The notes: generated by a model from the sequence alone, not told the origin. 64,000 nucleotides of DNA from Streptomyces sp. NBC_01264 (GCF_026340675.1 NZ_JAPEOX010000001.1:1798001-1862000), one strand, 5' to 3'. Counted from the stretch's first letter, positions 1 to 9,932 are shown. Made by a program: numbers and translations.

Positions 1-1541
1 AGTGCCTTGGGGAGGCTTTCCGTCGCGGCATACAGACTCATCAGCCGTGCGAGAGCATCGAGGTGGCGGTTGACGGCGTCCTCGTCGCCCTCTTCGGGCA
101 TGATCTCGCTCACGCGGTCGAAAGCTCGGATCGCGGAGGTGGCTTCGCCGAGTTCCATCCTGCACTGCCCGGCGTAGTACCAGCACAGCTGGGCCTGCTC
201 GTCATGGTCTCCGTAGCGGTCGGTGTAGTGGTCGGCGAGCGGCTCGAAGAGCGCGAGGGCCTCGCGGTGACTTCCAGCCAGGAACTTCACCTGTGCGAGG
301 CTGAACTGCATACCTTCCCTGAGCTCCGGGTCAGCGGCTTTTGCGATTGCCTCGGCCAATACGTCGGCTGCCTGGGTGAACTGGCCCTCCTGAGCCAGCC
401 CCGCTGCCCGGTCGGATACCTCGTCCGCCTCCTGCTCGGTCAGTGCGGCGGGGCCTGTCTCCGGCCCCTGAGGTGCGGCTACCGGTGGGGCCGCGAGCGG
501 CGAGGGAACTACAACAGTGGGTGCGTACGAGGCGGCGACACTAGGGCTGTGCGCCCGGCCCCCGAAAGGACACAGGAACGGCAGACGGGGGTCATGGATG
601 CCCTCGATGGTGGCGGGGGTGCCGGCGGAGGCGTGTACGAAGGGCAGGAGGGCGTCGTAGACGTCCATCGCGTCCATGCGCTGCTCGGATTCCTTGGTGA
701 GCATCGCTAGCAGGAGCTTCTCGATGTCGACCGGCACGTCCGGGCGCAGGGAGCGGATGGGCGGGGGCGGGGTGTGGACGTGGTGCCACATGTGGGAGCG
801 GCTGTCGTCGGGCGTGAACGGCGGCTTTCCGGTGAGGAGTTCGTGGAGTACACAGGCGAGGGCGTAGACGTCGGCCGCGGGGCCGACGGCGTTGGCAAGG
901 CTCTGCTCGGGTGACATGTAGGGCGGGGTGCCTACGGTCATACCGACTTGGGTGAGCCGGGGCAGAGTGCCGACTCCGCGCAGAGCAGCGACGCCGAAGT
1001 CGAGGACCTTGACCACTCCTCCGGGGGTAAGCATCAGGTTGGACGGTTTGATGTCACGGTGAACGACGTCGTGACGGTGCACGGTGTCAAGGACGGAAGC
1101 GATCTGGGCGCCGACGGCCGCGGCCCAGGAGACGGGTACCGTTTCGCTCTCGTAGTCGGTCTCGTCGATGAACGTCTGCACTTCGCGTCCCTGCAGGAGC
1201 TGCATGACGACGAACAGCCGTCCACTGGCCTCGTCAGTACCGGTGTCGTAGACAGCCGGCACACCCAGGTGTTCGATGCCGGCGGTGATCTGGACCTCGC
1301 GCAGGAAGCGGGCGCGGCGAGTCTGCAGGGTCTCCTCGAAGGCTGCGCCGTGGAACCCGGGCGGAACCGGGCTCTCGGCCAACATCATCTTCACCGCGAC
1401 CCGGCGGTCCAGGCGTTCGTCGTACGCCTGCCAGACCTCGCCCATGCCGCCCGCGCCGATGGGCGTGTGCAGCCGGTAGCGGCCCGCGATCACGCGGGCC
1501 GGTACGCCGGCGTCGAAGCTCGGCGTGCCGCCCTGCACCAT
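1..1541 (-). CDS. Serine/threonine protein kinase with C-terminal TPR-like region (3' end beyond window)
   Basis: An eukaryotic-type protein kinase that should phosphorylate Ser/Thr on partner proteins. Visible motifs are the glycine loop GAGGMG (about residues 29-34), the ATP lysine in VAVK (51), the catalytic loop HRDIKPSN (161-168), DFG (181-183) and a SPEQ activation-segment end. After a Pro/Ala-rich linker (about 325-355) come helical repeats resembling TPRs, which continue off the window. I see no transmembrane helix, so it is probably cytosolic, unlike PASTA kinases. The ATG follows a good AAGGGGA site. It lies 75 bp downstream of hsdR on the same strand, so it may be the last gene of the restriction operon. 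That link is inference, because kinases of this kind are abundant in Streptomyces. Confidence 0.9.
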   Translation of the reverse strand, partial: MVQGGTPSFDAGVPARVIAGRYRLHTPIGAGGMGEVWQAYDERLDRRVAVKMMLAESPVPPGFHGAAFEETLQTRRARFLREVQITAGIEHLGVPAVYDTGTDEASGRLFVVMQLLQGREVQTFIDETDYESETVPVSWAAAVGAQIASVLDTVHRHDVVHRDIKPSNLMLTPGGVVKVLDFGVAALRGVGTLPRLTQVGMTVGTPPYMSPEQSLANAVGPAADVYALACVLHELLTGKPPFTPDDSRSHMWHHVHTPPPPIRSLRPDVPVDIEKLLLAMLTKESEQRMDAMDVYDALLPFVHASAGTPATIEGIHDPRLPFLCPFGGRAHSPSVAASYAPTVVVPSPLAAPPVAAPQGPETGPAALTEQEADEVSDRAAGLAQEGQFTQAADVLAEAIAKAADPELREGMQFSLAQVKFLAGSHREALALFEPLADHYTDRYGDHDEQAQLCWYYAGQCRMELGEATSAIRAFDRVSEIMPEEGDEDAVNRHLDALARLMSLYAATESLPKA

Positions 1542-1616
1542 GCGAGGTCCCCTTCTGCGTGGTCGGAGCGTGACCACCCCGACCGGATCCTTGTCAGATT
1601 TGCTGCCGAGGACAGG

Positions 1617-4600
1617 CTATGCGGATGGCGGCTCTGCCCGACGGCTTCCGGTGGACTTGAGCTCGGCAGCCCGCTGTTCGGTGGCCCGGCGCTCGGCCTC
1701 GCGTCGGACCGGGCGCCGGATGAGCTGGTACGCCTGCTGGGTCGCAACCTGCTTGAACAGGCGGTTGACGTTGGCGTCGTCAAAGTAGCGGACCATCAGG
1801 TCGTCGTTGGACGCCGCCTGGTCGATGACGATCCGGTCGAGGTCCTTTTCCAGTTCCCCACCGAAGACGTCCTGGTCCTGGTGCAAGGCGATGGCCCGAA
1901 GCTCGGGGTCCTCGCTGACGGCAACCACGAGCTGGCCAAGCAGGATCTGGTCTGTAGTGGACAGCCCGGTCCCGTACTCATGGTTAACAGACTGGATCAC
2001 CTCGGCCAGCGACATCTCCTCCGCCTCAGCCACCCCTCCGCCTGCTTCGGGAACCAGCCCAGCCAAGACCTGCGCACCCGCTGCCTCCAGGCGCAGCTCC
2101 GGGGTGCCCGTCTGAGTGATGCGCATGTGGCTCGGGGCGGCGGTCCCTATGTCGGCGCCGGCACTGCGGGCGGGCGCAGGCAGGCGGCGCAGCAGGAAGC
2201 GTCCGTACTGGTAGAGCCGTTCCAGTTCGAGGTTCTCGAATCCGATGACGTGGGAGAGCCAGCCGTACGCCTTGGTGTAGGAGTCCAGGGCACGGCGGAA
2301 CTCGGAGGCGGTTTCCGGTTCGGTGGCGTTGAGGGCGTTGAAGCGGTCCAGCGCAGGCTGAAGGTAGCCATAGAGGCGGGCGTGGGCCTTCATGATGGCG
2401 GTGTCGGTGGCCGAGCCGCCCTGGAAGGCTGCGAAGTACGCGGTGACGAAGGCGTCCATCTCGGCTTCCACCAGGAGCTGGTAGGCCATGACCTCGCGTT
2501 CGCGATCGAACAGCAAGTTGGGGTCGGTGGGCTCGGTGACCGACGCCTCGTAGTATTGCTGGAAAGCCTGTTCGATGTCCTCGGGCCGGTTGGCGAAGTC
2601 GAGGATGAACAGGTCCTCGGTGGTCTTGAGCCGGTGGGTGCGGTTGAGCCGGGAAAGCGTCTGCACCGCGGCCAGCCCCACCAGGATCTTGTCCACGTAC
2701 ATGGTAGTCAGCAGCGGCTGATCGAAGCCGGTCTGGTACTTCTCGGCGACAACGAGGATGCGGTGCTCGGGCTTGGGCACGGAGGGCGGGTTCGGATCGT
2801 CCGCGCGGGTATAGCCAAAGCGGGTCGGCAACTCACGTTCGGGGAAGCCGTTGAGCTTGGGCTCGGTGTACTCGATCCCGTCAAGGGTCAGTGCCCCGGA
2901 AAATGCGACCAAGGTGCCGCAGTCGGTGAAGCCCCGCTGGTCGATGTAGGCCCGCATGGCCTGGTACAGCCGTACGGCGTGATCACGACCCGAGGTGACC
3001 ACCATCGCCTTGGCCCGGCCACCGAGGCGCGGGCTGGAATGCGAGCGGAAGTGGTCGACAATGATCTTCGCGCGGGAAGCCATCGACGCCTCCGACATCA
3101 GCGCGGCCCTCACCAGCTTCGAGCGGGCCTTCCGAGGGTCCACCTGCTGCTCAGCCTCATCGGCGGCAGCCTCCTGGAGCTTGAAGTACGTGGCGTAGGT
3201 GATGTAGTTACCGAGCACATCGAGGATGAAGCCCTCCTCGATCGCCTGCCGCATCGAGTAGACGTGGAACGGTCCCTTCTCCTGCTCCCCCGAGCCAGGG
3301 TTGAGGTAAGGGGTGCCGAAGAGGTCGATCGTCTTCGCCTTGGGGGTAGCCGTGAACGCGAAGAAGGACAGGTTCGGCTGCTTGCCGCGAGCCAGGGCTG
3401 CGGCGGTCAGTGGGTCGCCGTCCTCGTCCACCGCGTCCGAGCCGAGACGTCCCAGTGCCTTCTTCAGTGCCGCCGCGCTCTCCCCACCCTGCGAGGAGTG
3501 CGCTTCGTCGATGATCACTGCGTAGCGCTGGCCGCCCAGCCCAGCGACCTTGTCCAAGACGAAGGGGAACTTCTGCACCGTGGTGATCACGATCCGGGCC
3601 GTCGGCCCGGTCAGCGCGTCCGCGAGCTGCTGGGAGTTCTCGTCGATCCGCACGACCACGCCGGCCTTGTGGTCGAACTGGTAGATCGTGTCCTGAAGCT
3701 GCTTGTCCAGCACCCGCCTGTCGGTGATGACGATGACCTTGTCGAAGACCAGCTTGTTCGCCCCCAGGCCGAAGGCGAGCGCGGCGGGCGCGATCAACGC
3801 GGGGTCGTGGGAGGTATGCAGGCTGGACAGGTGGTGTGCAAGCCAGGCAATGGTGTTGGACTTGCCCGAGCCGGCGGAGTGCTGGATCAGGTAGTTCTCC
3901 CCCGCACCGTGGCGGGCCGCGTGCGCGATGAGCTTGCGCACTGCGTCCCACTGGTGGAACCGAGGGAAGATCAACGGCTGCGTGTGCGCGCTGCCCGGCC
4001 TGTGCGACGGCGCCCGCCCGGACTTCGCAGCGGCGTCCTCCACGTGCAAGAACCGCTGGAGCAGCTCCAGCCAGTTGTCCCGCGCCCACACCTCGTCGAA
4101 GAGGTAGGAGGTGGGGTACGTCCCGTCGGTCGGGGCCGGGACGTTGCCCGCGCCGCCGATCTGGCCAGGGCCGCCAGAGCCAGTGTTGAAGGGGAGGAAA
4201 CGGGTAGCGTCCCCAGCCAGACGGGTCGTCAGGAAGGCCAGCGTCGGATCGACCGCGAAGTGGACCAGGCTGCGCTTGGCGAAGAACGCCTCCTTCGGAT
4301 CCCGCTTCCGCCGGTACTGACGCTTGGCGTCCTCGACGGTCTGGCCGGTCAGCCCGTTCTTCAACTCTACGGAGGCGACTGGCAGCCCGTTGAGGAAGAA
4401 CGCCATGTCGAGGGTGTCGGCCGGCCGCGTGGCTGAGTAGTGAAACTGGCGCACGAAGGTGAGCCGGTTGGCCTCATACTCAGCCAAGGCGTCGGCGGCA
4501 AGCGTGTGCGCGGGGCGGAAGTACGCAAGTTGGATCTTCACGTTCCGGTCGTTCACGCCCCGACGCAGCACGTCCAACAGTCCTCGCGAGTCAATCTCCC

Positions 4601-4838
4601 GCGCCACGCGCTTCGCGAACCGGGCGATGGCCTGCTCTTCCTCCTCGCCGTAGGCGGCCTGGAGCGCCAACCACGCGTCGTTCTGCGACGCGCGGAGGAA
4701 CTCGGACAGCTCGGAGGTATCGATACCGAGGGCGCGATCGTAGGTGTTCGACGGCCCGCGCTGCCAGCCGCTGCGCAGCAGCGCCGCTTCCACGGCGTTC
4801 TCGAATGCCTTCTCGGTGTATACGCGGGCGTCGTTCAT
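1617..4838 (-). CDS. hsdR: Type I restriction enzyme R subunit (HsdR)
   Basis: This is the ATP-dependent translocase and nuclease subunit of a type I restriction-modification complex. The N-terminal nuclease region has a PD-(D/E)xK-type ELK (residues 158-160). Walker A SAGSGKS (321-327) and a DEAH box (about 440) mark the SF2 helicase core, followed by the helicase C-lobe and a helical C-terminus. The length of 1073 aa is normal for HsdR. The gene starts 11 bp after the hsdS stop codon, at the end of an overlapping hsdM-hsdS string, so all are probably co-transcribed. The protein looks intact. Confidence 0.96.
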   Translation of the reverse strand: MNDARVYTEKAFENAVEAALLRSGWQRGPSNTYDRALGIDTSELSEFLRASQNDAWLALQAAYGEEEEQAIARFAKRVAREIDSRGLLDVLRRGVNDRNVKIQLAYFRPAHTLAADALAEYEANRLTFVRQFHYSATRPADTLDMAFFLNGLPVASVELKNGLTGQTVEDAKRQYRRKRDPKEAFFAKRSLVHFAVDPTLAFLTTRLAGDATRFLPFNTGSGGPGQIGGAGNVPAPTDGTYPTSYLFDEVWARDNWLELLQRFLHVEDAAAKSGRAPSHRPGSAHTQPLIFPRFHQWDAVRKLIAHAARHGAGENYLIQHSAGSGKSNTIAWLAHHLSSLHTSHDPALIAPAALAFGLGANKLVFDKVIVITDRRVLDKQLQDTIYQFDHKAGVVVRIDENSQQLADALTGPTARIVITTVQKFPFVLDKVAGLGGQRYAVIIDEAHSSQGGESAAALKKALGRLGSDAVDEDGDPLTAAALARGKQPNLSFFAFTATPKAKTIDLFGTPYLNPGSGEQEKGPFHVYSMRQAIEEGFILDVLGNYITYATYFKLQEAAADEAEQQVDPRKARSKLVRAALMSEASMASRAKIIVDHFRSHSSPRLGGRAKAMVVTSGRDHAVRLYQAMRAYIDQRGFTDCGTLVAFSGALTLDGIEYTEPKLNGFPERELPTRFGYTRADDPNPPSVPKPEHRILVVAEKYQTGFDQPLLTTMYVDKILVGLAAVQTLSRLNRTHRLKTTEDLFILDFANRPEDIEQAFQQYYEASVTEPTDPNLLFDREREVMAYQLLVEAEMDAFVTAYFAAFQGGSATDTAIMKAHARLYGYLQPALDRFNALNATEPETASEFRRALDSYTKAYGWLSHVIGFENLELERLYQYGRFLLRRLPAPARSAGADIGTAAPSHMRITQTGTPELRLEAAGAQVLAGLVPEAGGGVAEAEEMSLAEVIQSVNHEYGTGLSTTDQILLGQLVVAVSEDPELRAIALHQDQDVFGGELEKDLDRIVIDQAASNDDLMVRYFDDANVNRLFKQVATQQAYQLIRRPVRREAERRATEQRAAELKSTGSRRAEPPSA

Positions 4839-4849
4839 CTAAGTCCCCC

Positions 4850-6115
4850 TCAGAGGTCGCGTGCAGGGCGGGCGGTGGTGACGTCGAGCTGGCCAGTGAC
4901 CGCAGCGGTGATCAGTGCCTGGCGGCGCTCGGCGAGCAGTGCCTGCGCTTGGTCAAGCCGCTTGACCAACGACAGCAGGTCACGTACCTCATGGTTCAGC
5001 GCGACTACGCGACTGTCGCCATCTGGAGGAATGGGGATTCGATACTCGCGCAATTGCTCGCCCGTAAGATGCGGGATAGTCGCGATGTTCCCGTCTGCCT
5101 CAAACACGCCTACGTGCTTGGCCAAGCGGAGCCAGTACATAAGCCACTCGACAGGCACGTGCCCTGACCTTCGGACCCGATGCAGCGACTTCTGGTAGTA
5201 GCAGTCCGAGATCTCGCCGTTCCATACTGCTGCCTCGGCGACTCCGGCGCCGCCTTCACAGACCAGTAGATCACCAGGTGCCACCGAATAGCGATGTGTT
5301 TCGGAGGCGTCGAACGACATCGTGGCCATGTCTGAAATATCGATGTCATACCAGTGGACATTGGCATTGCGAAGATATGGGCGCTGGCGATCCCCTGTTG
5401 CGCGCTCCGCGTTAAGCATCTTTCCGAGCTCGGTGGAGAAATAGGCGTATACCGGTCCAATCTTCCAATCCGCGGGAATTGCGGGAAGCCAGGGCATCCC
5501 GGTTGAACGACCGCCGCGAGGGCCTACCCCACCCGACAAGGTCTCAGAAATAAGTGAGAGCTCCCGCTCCCTAAGAATGGATTGCTGAGCCTGCCTTGCT
5601 GCTGCGGTGCGGTCGATGCGCGCTGTCTCGACATCGAGAAAGTCGGCGACTCGGCGTTGCTCGCCCAGTGGTGGACGCGGAATGGCGAGGTTGCCTACTT
5701 GTTCAGCATTGAGATTTGATTGAGTATTGCTTCGCGCCTGTTCTAGGAGCGTTGGCCTAAGGGAAACCAGACTATAGCGCAGGAACCGGGCATCGGTGGT
5801 CGAATCTGAACGCATTCCGAGGATAGCTTGATTCCAAGCAGCCGGGGTGCTGAGCCATGCTGTGTGACCGAGGCTCGCATACATGCTGAACAAGAGTGTC
5901 CCTGGATCACCCAGCGCGATTCGTGCTGAACGCAACCCGGCATCGGAGACCCGGCGCGCTGTTGCAGTGACGCTGTCAACCGAGGACATGTCACTAATAG
6001 AGACCCACGCATTACCTTCGCCCTCGTCAGACCAGTAAGTCGGCTCTCCCACCGCCGGCGTGCCGCCTGCTGTGAGCACCGCAATTCGCTTCAGAGGGAT
6101 GGTCGCCCAACTCAC
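4850..6115 (-). CDS. hsdS: Type I restriction specificity subunit (HsdS)
   Basis: This 421-aa DNA-recognition subunit sets the target sequence for both methylation and cleavage. It shows the usual two-half layout: two variable target-recognition domains, each ending in a conserved helical spacer. The first spacer is near RRVADFLDVETARID (about 158-172), and the second begins near VALNHEVRDLLSLVKRLDQ close to the C-terminus. The start ATG overlaps the hsdM stop (ATGA), implying translational coupling. The gene is visibly less GC-rich than its neighbours, which is common for HsdS target-recognition domains acquired by recombination. Confidence 0.95.
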   Translation of the reverse strand: MSWATIPLKRIAVLTAGGTPAVGEPTYWSDEGEGNAWVSISDMSSVDSVTATARRVSDAGLRSARIALGDPGTLLFSMYASLGHTAWLSTPAAWNQAILGMRSDSTTDARFLRYSLVSLRPTLLEQARSNTQSNLNAEQVGNLAIPRPPLGEQRRVADFLDVETARIDRTAAARQAQQSILRERELSLISETLSGGVGPRGGRSTGMPWLPAIPADWKIGPVYAYFSTELGKMLNAERATGDRQRPYLRNANVHWYDIDISDMATMSFDASETHRYSVAPGDLLVCEGGAGVAEAAVWNGEISDCYYQKSLHRVRRSGHVPVEWLMYWLRLAKHVGVFEADGNIATIPHLTGEQLREYRIPIPPDGDSRVVALNHEVRDLLSLVKRLDQAQALLAERRQALITAAVTGQLDVTTARPARDL

Positions 6116-8142
6116 CGCGCCACCTCCCCGAGCAGCGCCTGAATCTCGGCCTCCAACGACTTCAACTCCGAATCGATCTCAGCAAGCGGCCTCGGGGGCG
6201 TGTAGACGTAGAAATGACGGGTGAACGGGATCTCGTATCCCACCTTGTACCGTTCCATCTCCTTCGTCTTTGGGTTACGGGTCTCCGCAATCCAGGCGTC
6301 CGGCACGTGCGGCAGCACCTCGCGAGCGAAGTACTCGTCAATATCCTCGCTCAGCGGGACGTTCTCGTTGTCGCGCAGGTCGGGGTCGGGCTCGGGCTTG
6401 CGCTTGATGAGTTGGACCTCGCCCTCCGGGTCGGCCACGCCCACGGCGTCACGCAATGCCTTCTGGAACGGCGCGACGGAGGGCCACAGAACGCCCGCGG
6501 CCACCATCGCCGTCCGTAGGGCGTCCCAGGCCTCTGCCTTGGTGGACCACTGCGATCCGAGCAGCGGCTTGAGCGCGGCCAGCAACAGCTCGACCGCAGC
6601 CTCGTCCCCGACCGCCTTCTTCACGGCGGCCGACGCGTCGAGCTGGTCGAGGCTGTCCTCAGTCAGCTCGAACCGGAGCTTGAGCGGTCGATCGACCGTG
6701 ATGCGCTGGTAGCCAAAGTCCCGGTTCGCGAAGAGCTTCACCCGCCCGTGCTCCGGATGGGCCGCGTTGTCGGCATTGCTGACGGCATCGCGGTAGATCG
6801 CGCAGATGTGCCCGATCTGAGCGCGAGTCATCGTCTTGCGCTTCTCGCCGAGAGACTTGCGCATCTTGGTCCACTGGTCGCGGGCGTCGAGCAGGATCAC
6901 ACGGCCCTTGCGGTCCGCGGACTTGCGGTTGGTAATGATCCAGAAGTATGTGGAGATGCCGGTGTTGTAGAAGAGCTGGTCCGGGAGGGCGACAATCGCC
7001 TCCAAGTAGTCATGCTCAATGATCCATCTGCGGATCTCTGACTCGCCTGACCCCGCCCCACCGGTGAACAGGGGGGAACCGTTGAAGACGATGGCAAGGC
7101 GGGTGCCGCCGACCTCGTCGCCCGCCGCATCCTTCTTGAGCGGTTGCATCTTGCTCATCATGTGCTGCAGGAAAAGCAGCGAGCCGTCATTGATCCGGGG
7201 CAGGCCGGCTCCGAACCGGCCGTCGTATCCCCGGTCCTCGTGCTCCTGGCGGACGGTCTTCTCAACTTTCTTCCACTCCACGCCGAAGGGTGGGTTGGCG
7301 AGCATGTAGTCGAAGACTTCGCCGTCGTGGCCGTCCTGGCTGAACGAGTTGCCGAAGCGGATGTTCTTGGCAGTGTGGCCCTTCAACAGCATGTCGGAGC
7401 GACAGATTGCATAGGACTCGGCGTTGAGTTCCTGACCGAACAGGTTGACGCGCACACGGGGGTTGAGCTTCTGGATGTGCTCCTCCGTCGCCGCCAGCAT
7501 GCCGCCGGTGCCGCAGGCCGGGTCGAGGATCTTGACAACCTGGCCCTCCCCCGTGAGCCGACTGTCGTCCGGAGCGAGCAGCAGCTCGACCATCAGCTCG
7601 ATGACCTCACGCGGGGTGAAGTGCTCACCGGCGGTCTCGTTGGAGGCGTCGGCAAACTTGCGGATCAGCTCCTCGAAGACGTAACCCATGTCGTGGTTGT
7701 CCACGGCTTCAAAACTCAGATCCAGGCCGGCGAACTTCCGCACCACCTGGTAGAGCAGGTCGGCGTTGTCCAGACGGTCGATCTGAAGGTGGAACTCGTA
7801 GCGGTTGATGATCTCGGTGGCCTCCGAGGAGAACCCCCGGATGTAGTCCTTGAGGTTCTTCGCCACGTTGGCCGCGTCGCTGCTGATCGTGTCAAAGGTC
7901 TGCTCGGAGACGTTGTAGAACTTCAGCTTGGAGGCTGCCAGCAGCAGCCCATCCTTGTTCTCCCCAGTGTAGGAGGCCGAGCGGTCCCACACCGCCTGGC
8001 GGGTCGGGGCCATGACGCAGTCCAGCCTGCGCAGCACCGTCAGCGGCAGGATGACCTTTCCGTACTCAGAGCGCTTGTAGTCACCGCGCAGCAGGTCGGC
8101 CACCGACCAGATGAAGTCGGCCAGTTCCTGGTTCTTACTCAA
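6112..8142 (-). CDS. hsdM: Type I restriction N6-adenine methyltransferase subunit (HsdM)
   Basis: This is the methylating subunit that protects host sites and supports HsdR cleavage. The N-terminal helical HsdM domain precedes an S-adenosylmethionine motif DPACGTGG (207-214) and the catalytic NPPF (283-286), both intact. At 676 aa it is longer than the roughly 500-aa E. coli enzyme, with a C-terminal extension ending in a coiled-coil-like stretch (about 650-676) that may contact HsdS. The start overlaps the stop of the upstream methylase-like gene by 4 nt, and its own stop overlaps hsdS by 4 nt. Confidence 0.96.
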   Translation of the reverse strand: MSKNQELADFIWSVADLLRGDYKRSEYGKVILPLTVLRRLDCVMAPTRQAVWDRSASYTGENKDGLLLAASKLKFYNVSEQTFDTISSDAANVAKNLKDYIRGFSSEATEIINRYEFHLQIDRLDNADLLYQVVRKFAGLDLSFEAVDNHDMGYVFEELIRKFADASNETAGEHFTPREVIELMVELLLAPDDSRLTGEGQVVKILDPACGTGGMLAATEEHIQKLNPRVRVNLFGQELNAESYAICRSDMLLKGHTAKNIRFGNSFSQDGHDGEVFDYMLANPPFGVEWKKVEKTVRQEHEDRGYDGRFGAGLPRINDGSLLFLQHMMSKMQPLKKDAAGDEVGGTRLAIVFNGSPLFTGGAGSGESEIRRWIIEHDYLEAIVALPDQLFYNTGISTYFWIITNRKSADRKGRVILLDARDQWTKMRKSLGEKRKTMTRAQIGHICAIYRDAVSNADNAAHPEHGRVKLFANRDFGYQRITVDRPLKLRFELTEDSLDQLDASAAVKKAVGDEAAVELLLAALKPLLGSQWSTKAEAWDALRTAMVAAGVLWPSVAPFQKALRDAVGVADPEGEVQLIKRKPEPDPDLRDNENVPLSEDIDEYFAREVLPHVPDAWIAETRNPKTKEMERYKVGYEIPFTRHFYVYTPPRPLAEIDSELKSLEAEIQALLGEVAR

Positions 8143-9872
8143 AGTGTCCTGTCCTCTCGCCCCACTGCGGCGTCTACGTCGGTCGTCGTTCTCTGGTGTT
8201 CAGCGTCGCCGCTGCCACGGGTCGGCGGCGGATCGAGCGCGCCGCCAGTGAGGCCGTCACGGGCGAGCCGCGCAGCCCGGTCTCCCATCCTGGCGAGTTC
8301 GGCAAGTTCACGCTCGAACGCACCCAACGAGCGAAAAGCGTCCCCGTAGCGGTGCTGTCGCTCGACATCCATGCGGGGCAGACGCGCCGCCTGCAGGTCC
8401 GCTCGGAACGTACCCGAGGAGGACGTGCTACGACGGGTATTCGCCGCGCTACTCGCGAATCCGCGCACGTAGTCGGGATCCAACTGGTCGCTGACGGACG
8501 TGAGCTCTTCGCCATCCAGGCTGACCAGGCCGGCGGCCAGTAGGTCGCTCACCGCCACCGGGACGCCATCGTCCAGGCCGTCGGCCCCGCCTCGCGGCGG
8601 CAGCTCGGGAAGTAGCGCCTGCAGGCGGCTCAGGCGCATGTCGAGATCCTCTCGCAGCGTGGCGTACTCCACCGCGTAGTCGGGTTCCGGCTCGCGTACG
8701 TAGCGGCTGGGCGTGAGGTCCACCTCGTTGTCCAGCAGATCGATCAGCGGCACCTCCACCTCCTGGTGCGGCTGCGGCTCCCACGGTCCGTCCGGGCTGT
8801 TGGTGCTGAGATCCACCATGCGTACGGTCCCCGTCGCCCGCCCAGGGCCCGGGGGGCGGCTCAGCAGCCACAGGTGCAGCGGAAATGCGTGACTGGCAGC
8901 GAGGCCCGGCGGCAGAGCCACCACCGCGGCGACGCATCCGCGACGCACCAGCTCCGCCCGGATTCTGCGACCGGAGCGGCGATGGGCGACCGACGCCGGC
9001 AGGGCCACCACTGCCCGCCCGCCGGGTGCCGTGTGGTGGTAGCAATGCTGGAGCCAAGCGAGTTCGCTCTCCCCTCGCGAGGGGACACCCGCCTCCCATC
9101 GCGGATCGATGAGCAACTGCTCGCGACCCCAGTCGGCCACGGCGGTCGGCGGCTCGCACACGACCAGGTCCGCGCGGAGATCGGGGAACGCGTCAGCCCG
9201 CAACGAGTCACCCGCCACGATCTCAACCGGCGCCGCCGCCCTGGTGGCGGCCAGGGCGGCGCGCACCCGGGCCACGCGCGTCGCGTCCGCGTGCGTGTCC
9301 TGCCCCAGCCTGCTCCCGACCGCATCACCACCCGCCCCGACAAGAAGCGAGCCGATGCCGCACGCCGGGTCGAAGACGGTGCCAGAGGTCTCACCAGCGA
9401 ATTCTCGGACAGCGCGAGCAAGCCGCAACGTCGAGGCCCCATCCAACGCGGCGCGCGTGGTGGATTCCAGCAGCCGAGCGACTAGAGCGTCCATCACCTC
9501 GGTGGGCATACGGTCGGCGACCAGCCCGTCCGCCGCCTCGCGGGCGCCCTGGTCGGTCAACTCTCCTAGACCGCCCCCGAGATGGTCCCCGACAGCAGCC
9601 AGCGCCCTGACCATCTCCTCGCCGTAGGTGCCACGCAGCGCCTGCCAGAGCCGGACTTCCCCACTGACCTCTCGCCCTTCGCGCTGCCCCTCCAGCCACT
9701 GCCGTACCTCGGCGAGCGAAAACAGGGGACTCGCCGAGGTACCGCCGACGGGTGCGGGAAAGTCCGAGCGGCGCCTACGCCAGTTGGACACCGCAGCACG
9801 CGTCACGCCCGCCAACCGTGCGATCTCCGCAGCGGTCGCCGTGACAGCGGGCACCTCGTCTTCTCCGATCAT
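8139..9872 (-). CDS. HTH-fused N6-adenine methylase-like protein with altered catalytic motif
   Basis: A 577-aa HsdM-like protein leading the restriction operon. Residues about 12-60 form a MerR/excisionase-like helix-turn-helix with a predicted wing (FSLAEVRQWL). A methylase domain follows, with SAM motif FDPACGIG (167-174). The catalytic motif IV reads CEPPT (239-243) where active enzymes have (N/D/S)PP(F/Y/W), so catalysis is doubtful. It may act as a DNA-binding regulator or a scaffold for the complex; both ideas are inference. I chose the ATG at 9872; an in-frame GTG five codons upstream (9887) is an alternative. Its last codons overlap hsdM. Confidence 0.85.
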   Translation of the reverse strand: MIGEDEVPAVTATAAEIARLAGVTRAAVSNWRRRRSDFPAPVGGTSASPLFSLAEVRQWLEGQREGREVSGEVRLWQALRGTYGEEMVRALAAVGDHLGGGLGELTDQGAREAADGLVADRMPTEVMDALVARLLESTTRAALDGASTLRLARAVREFAGETSGTVFDPACGIGSLLVGAGGDAVGSRLGQDTHADATRVARVRAALAATRAAAPVEIVAGDSLRADAFPDLRADLVVCEPPTAVADWGREQLLIDPRWEAGVPSRGESELAWLQHCYHHTAPGGRAVVALPASVAHRRSGRRIRAELVRRGCVAAVVALPPGLAASHAFPLHLWLLSRPPGPGRATGTVRMVDLSTNSPDGPWEPQPHQEVEVPLIDLLDNEVDLTPSRYVREPEPDYAVEYATLREDLDMRLSRLQALLPELPPRGGADGLDDGVPVAVSDLLAAGLVSLDGEELTSVSDQLDPDYVRGFASSAANTRRSTSSSGTFRADLQAARLPRMDVERQHRYGDAFRSLGAFERELAELARMGDRAARLARDGLTGGALDPPPTRGSGDAEHQRTTTDVDAAVGREDRTL

Positions 9873-9917
9873 GACAAGACCGTACACCCAGAAGCCATCC
9901 TGACCAAGTTACATTCC

Positions 9918-9932
9918 GTTGACAGCGTCAAC
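9918..9932. promoter_or_regulatory. Inverted repeat GTTGAC-N3-GTCAAC in divergent intergenic region
   Basis: A perfect 6-bp inverted repeat with a 3-bp centre lies between the divergent restriction operon (start 9872) and the hypothetical gene at 10026. The + strand half contains TTGACA, a perfect -35 hexamer, so it could overlap a promoter. The HTH-fused methylase encoded next to it is an obvious candidate ligand, but that is speculation. Confidence 0.35.

Noticed and set aside
948..4436. Open frame of 1162 codons on the + strand
   Set aside because: It lies antisense to the kinase and hsdR genes, has the Val/Gly/Arg-rich composition of a high-GC shadow frame, and contains no recognisable motif.
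8766..9485. 239-codon + strand frame over the methylase-like gene
   Set aside because: It is antisense to a gene with clear SAM motif and HTH, and is Arg/Pro/Gly-rich.
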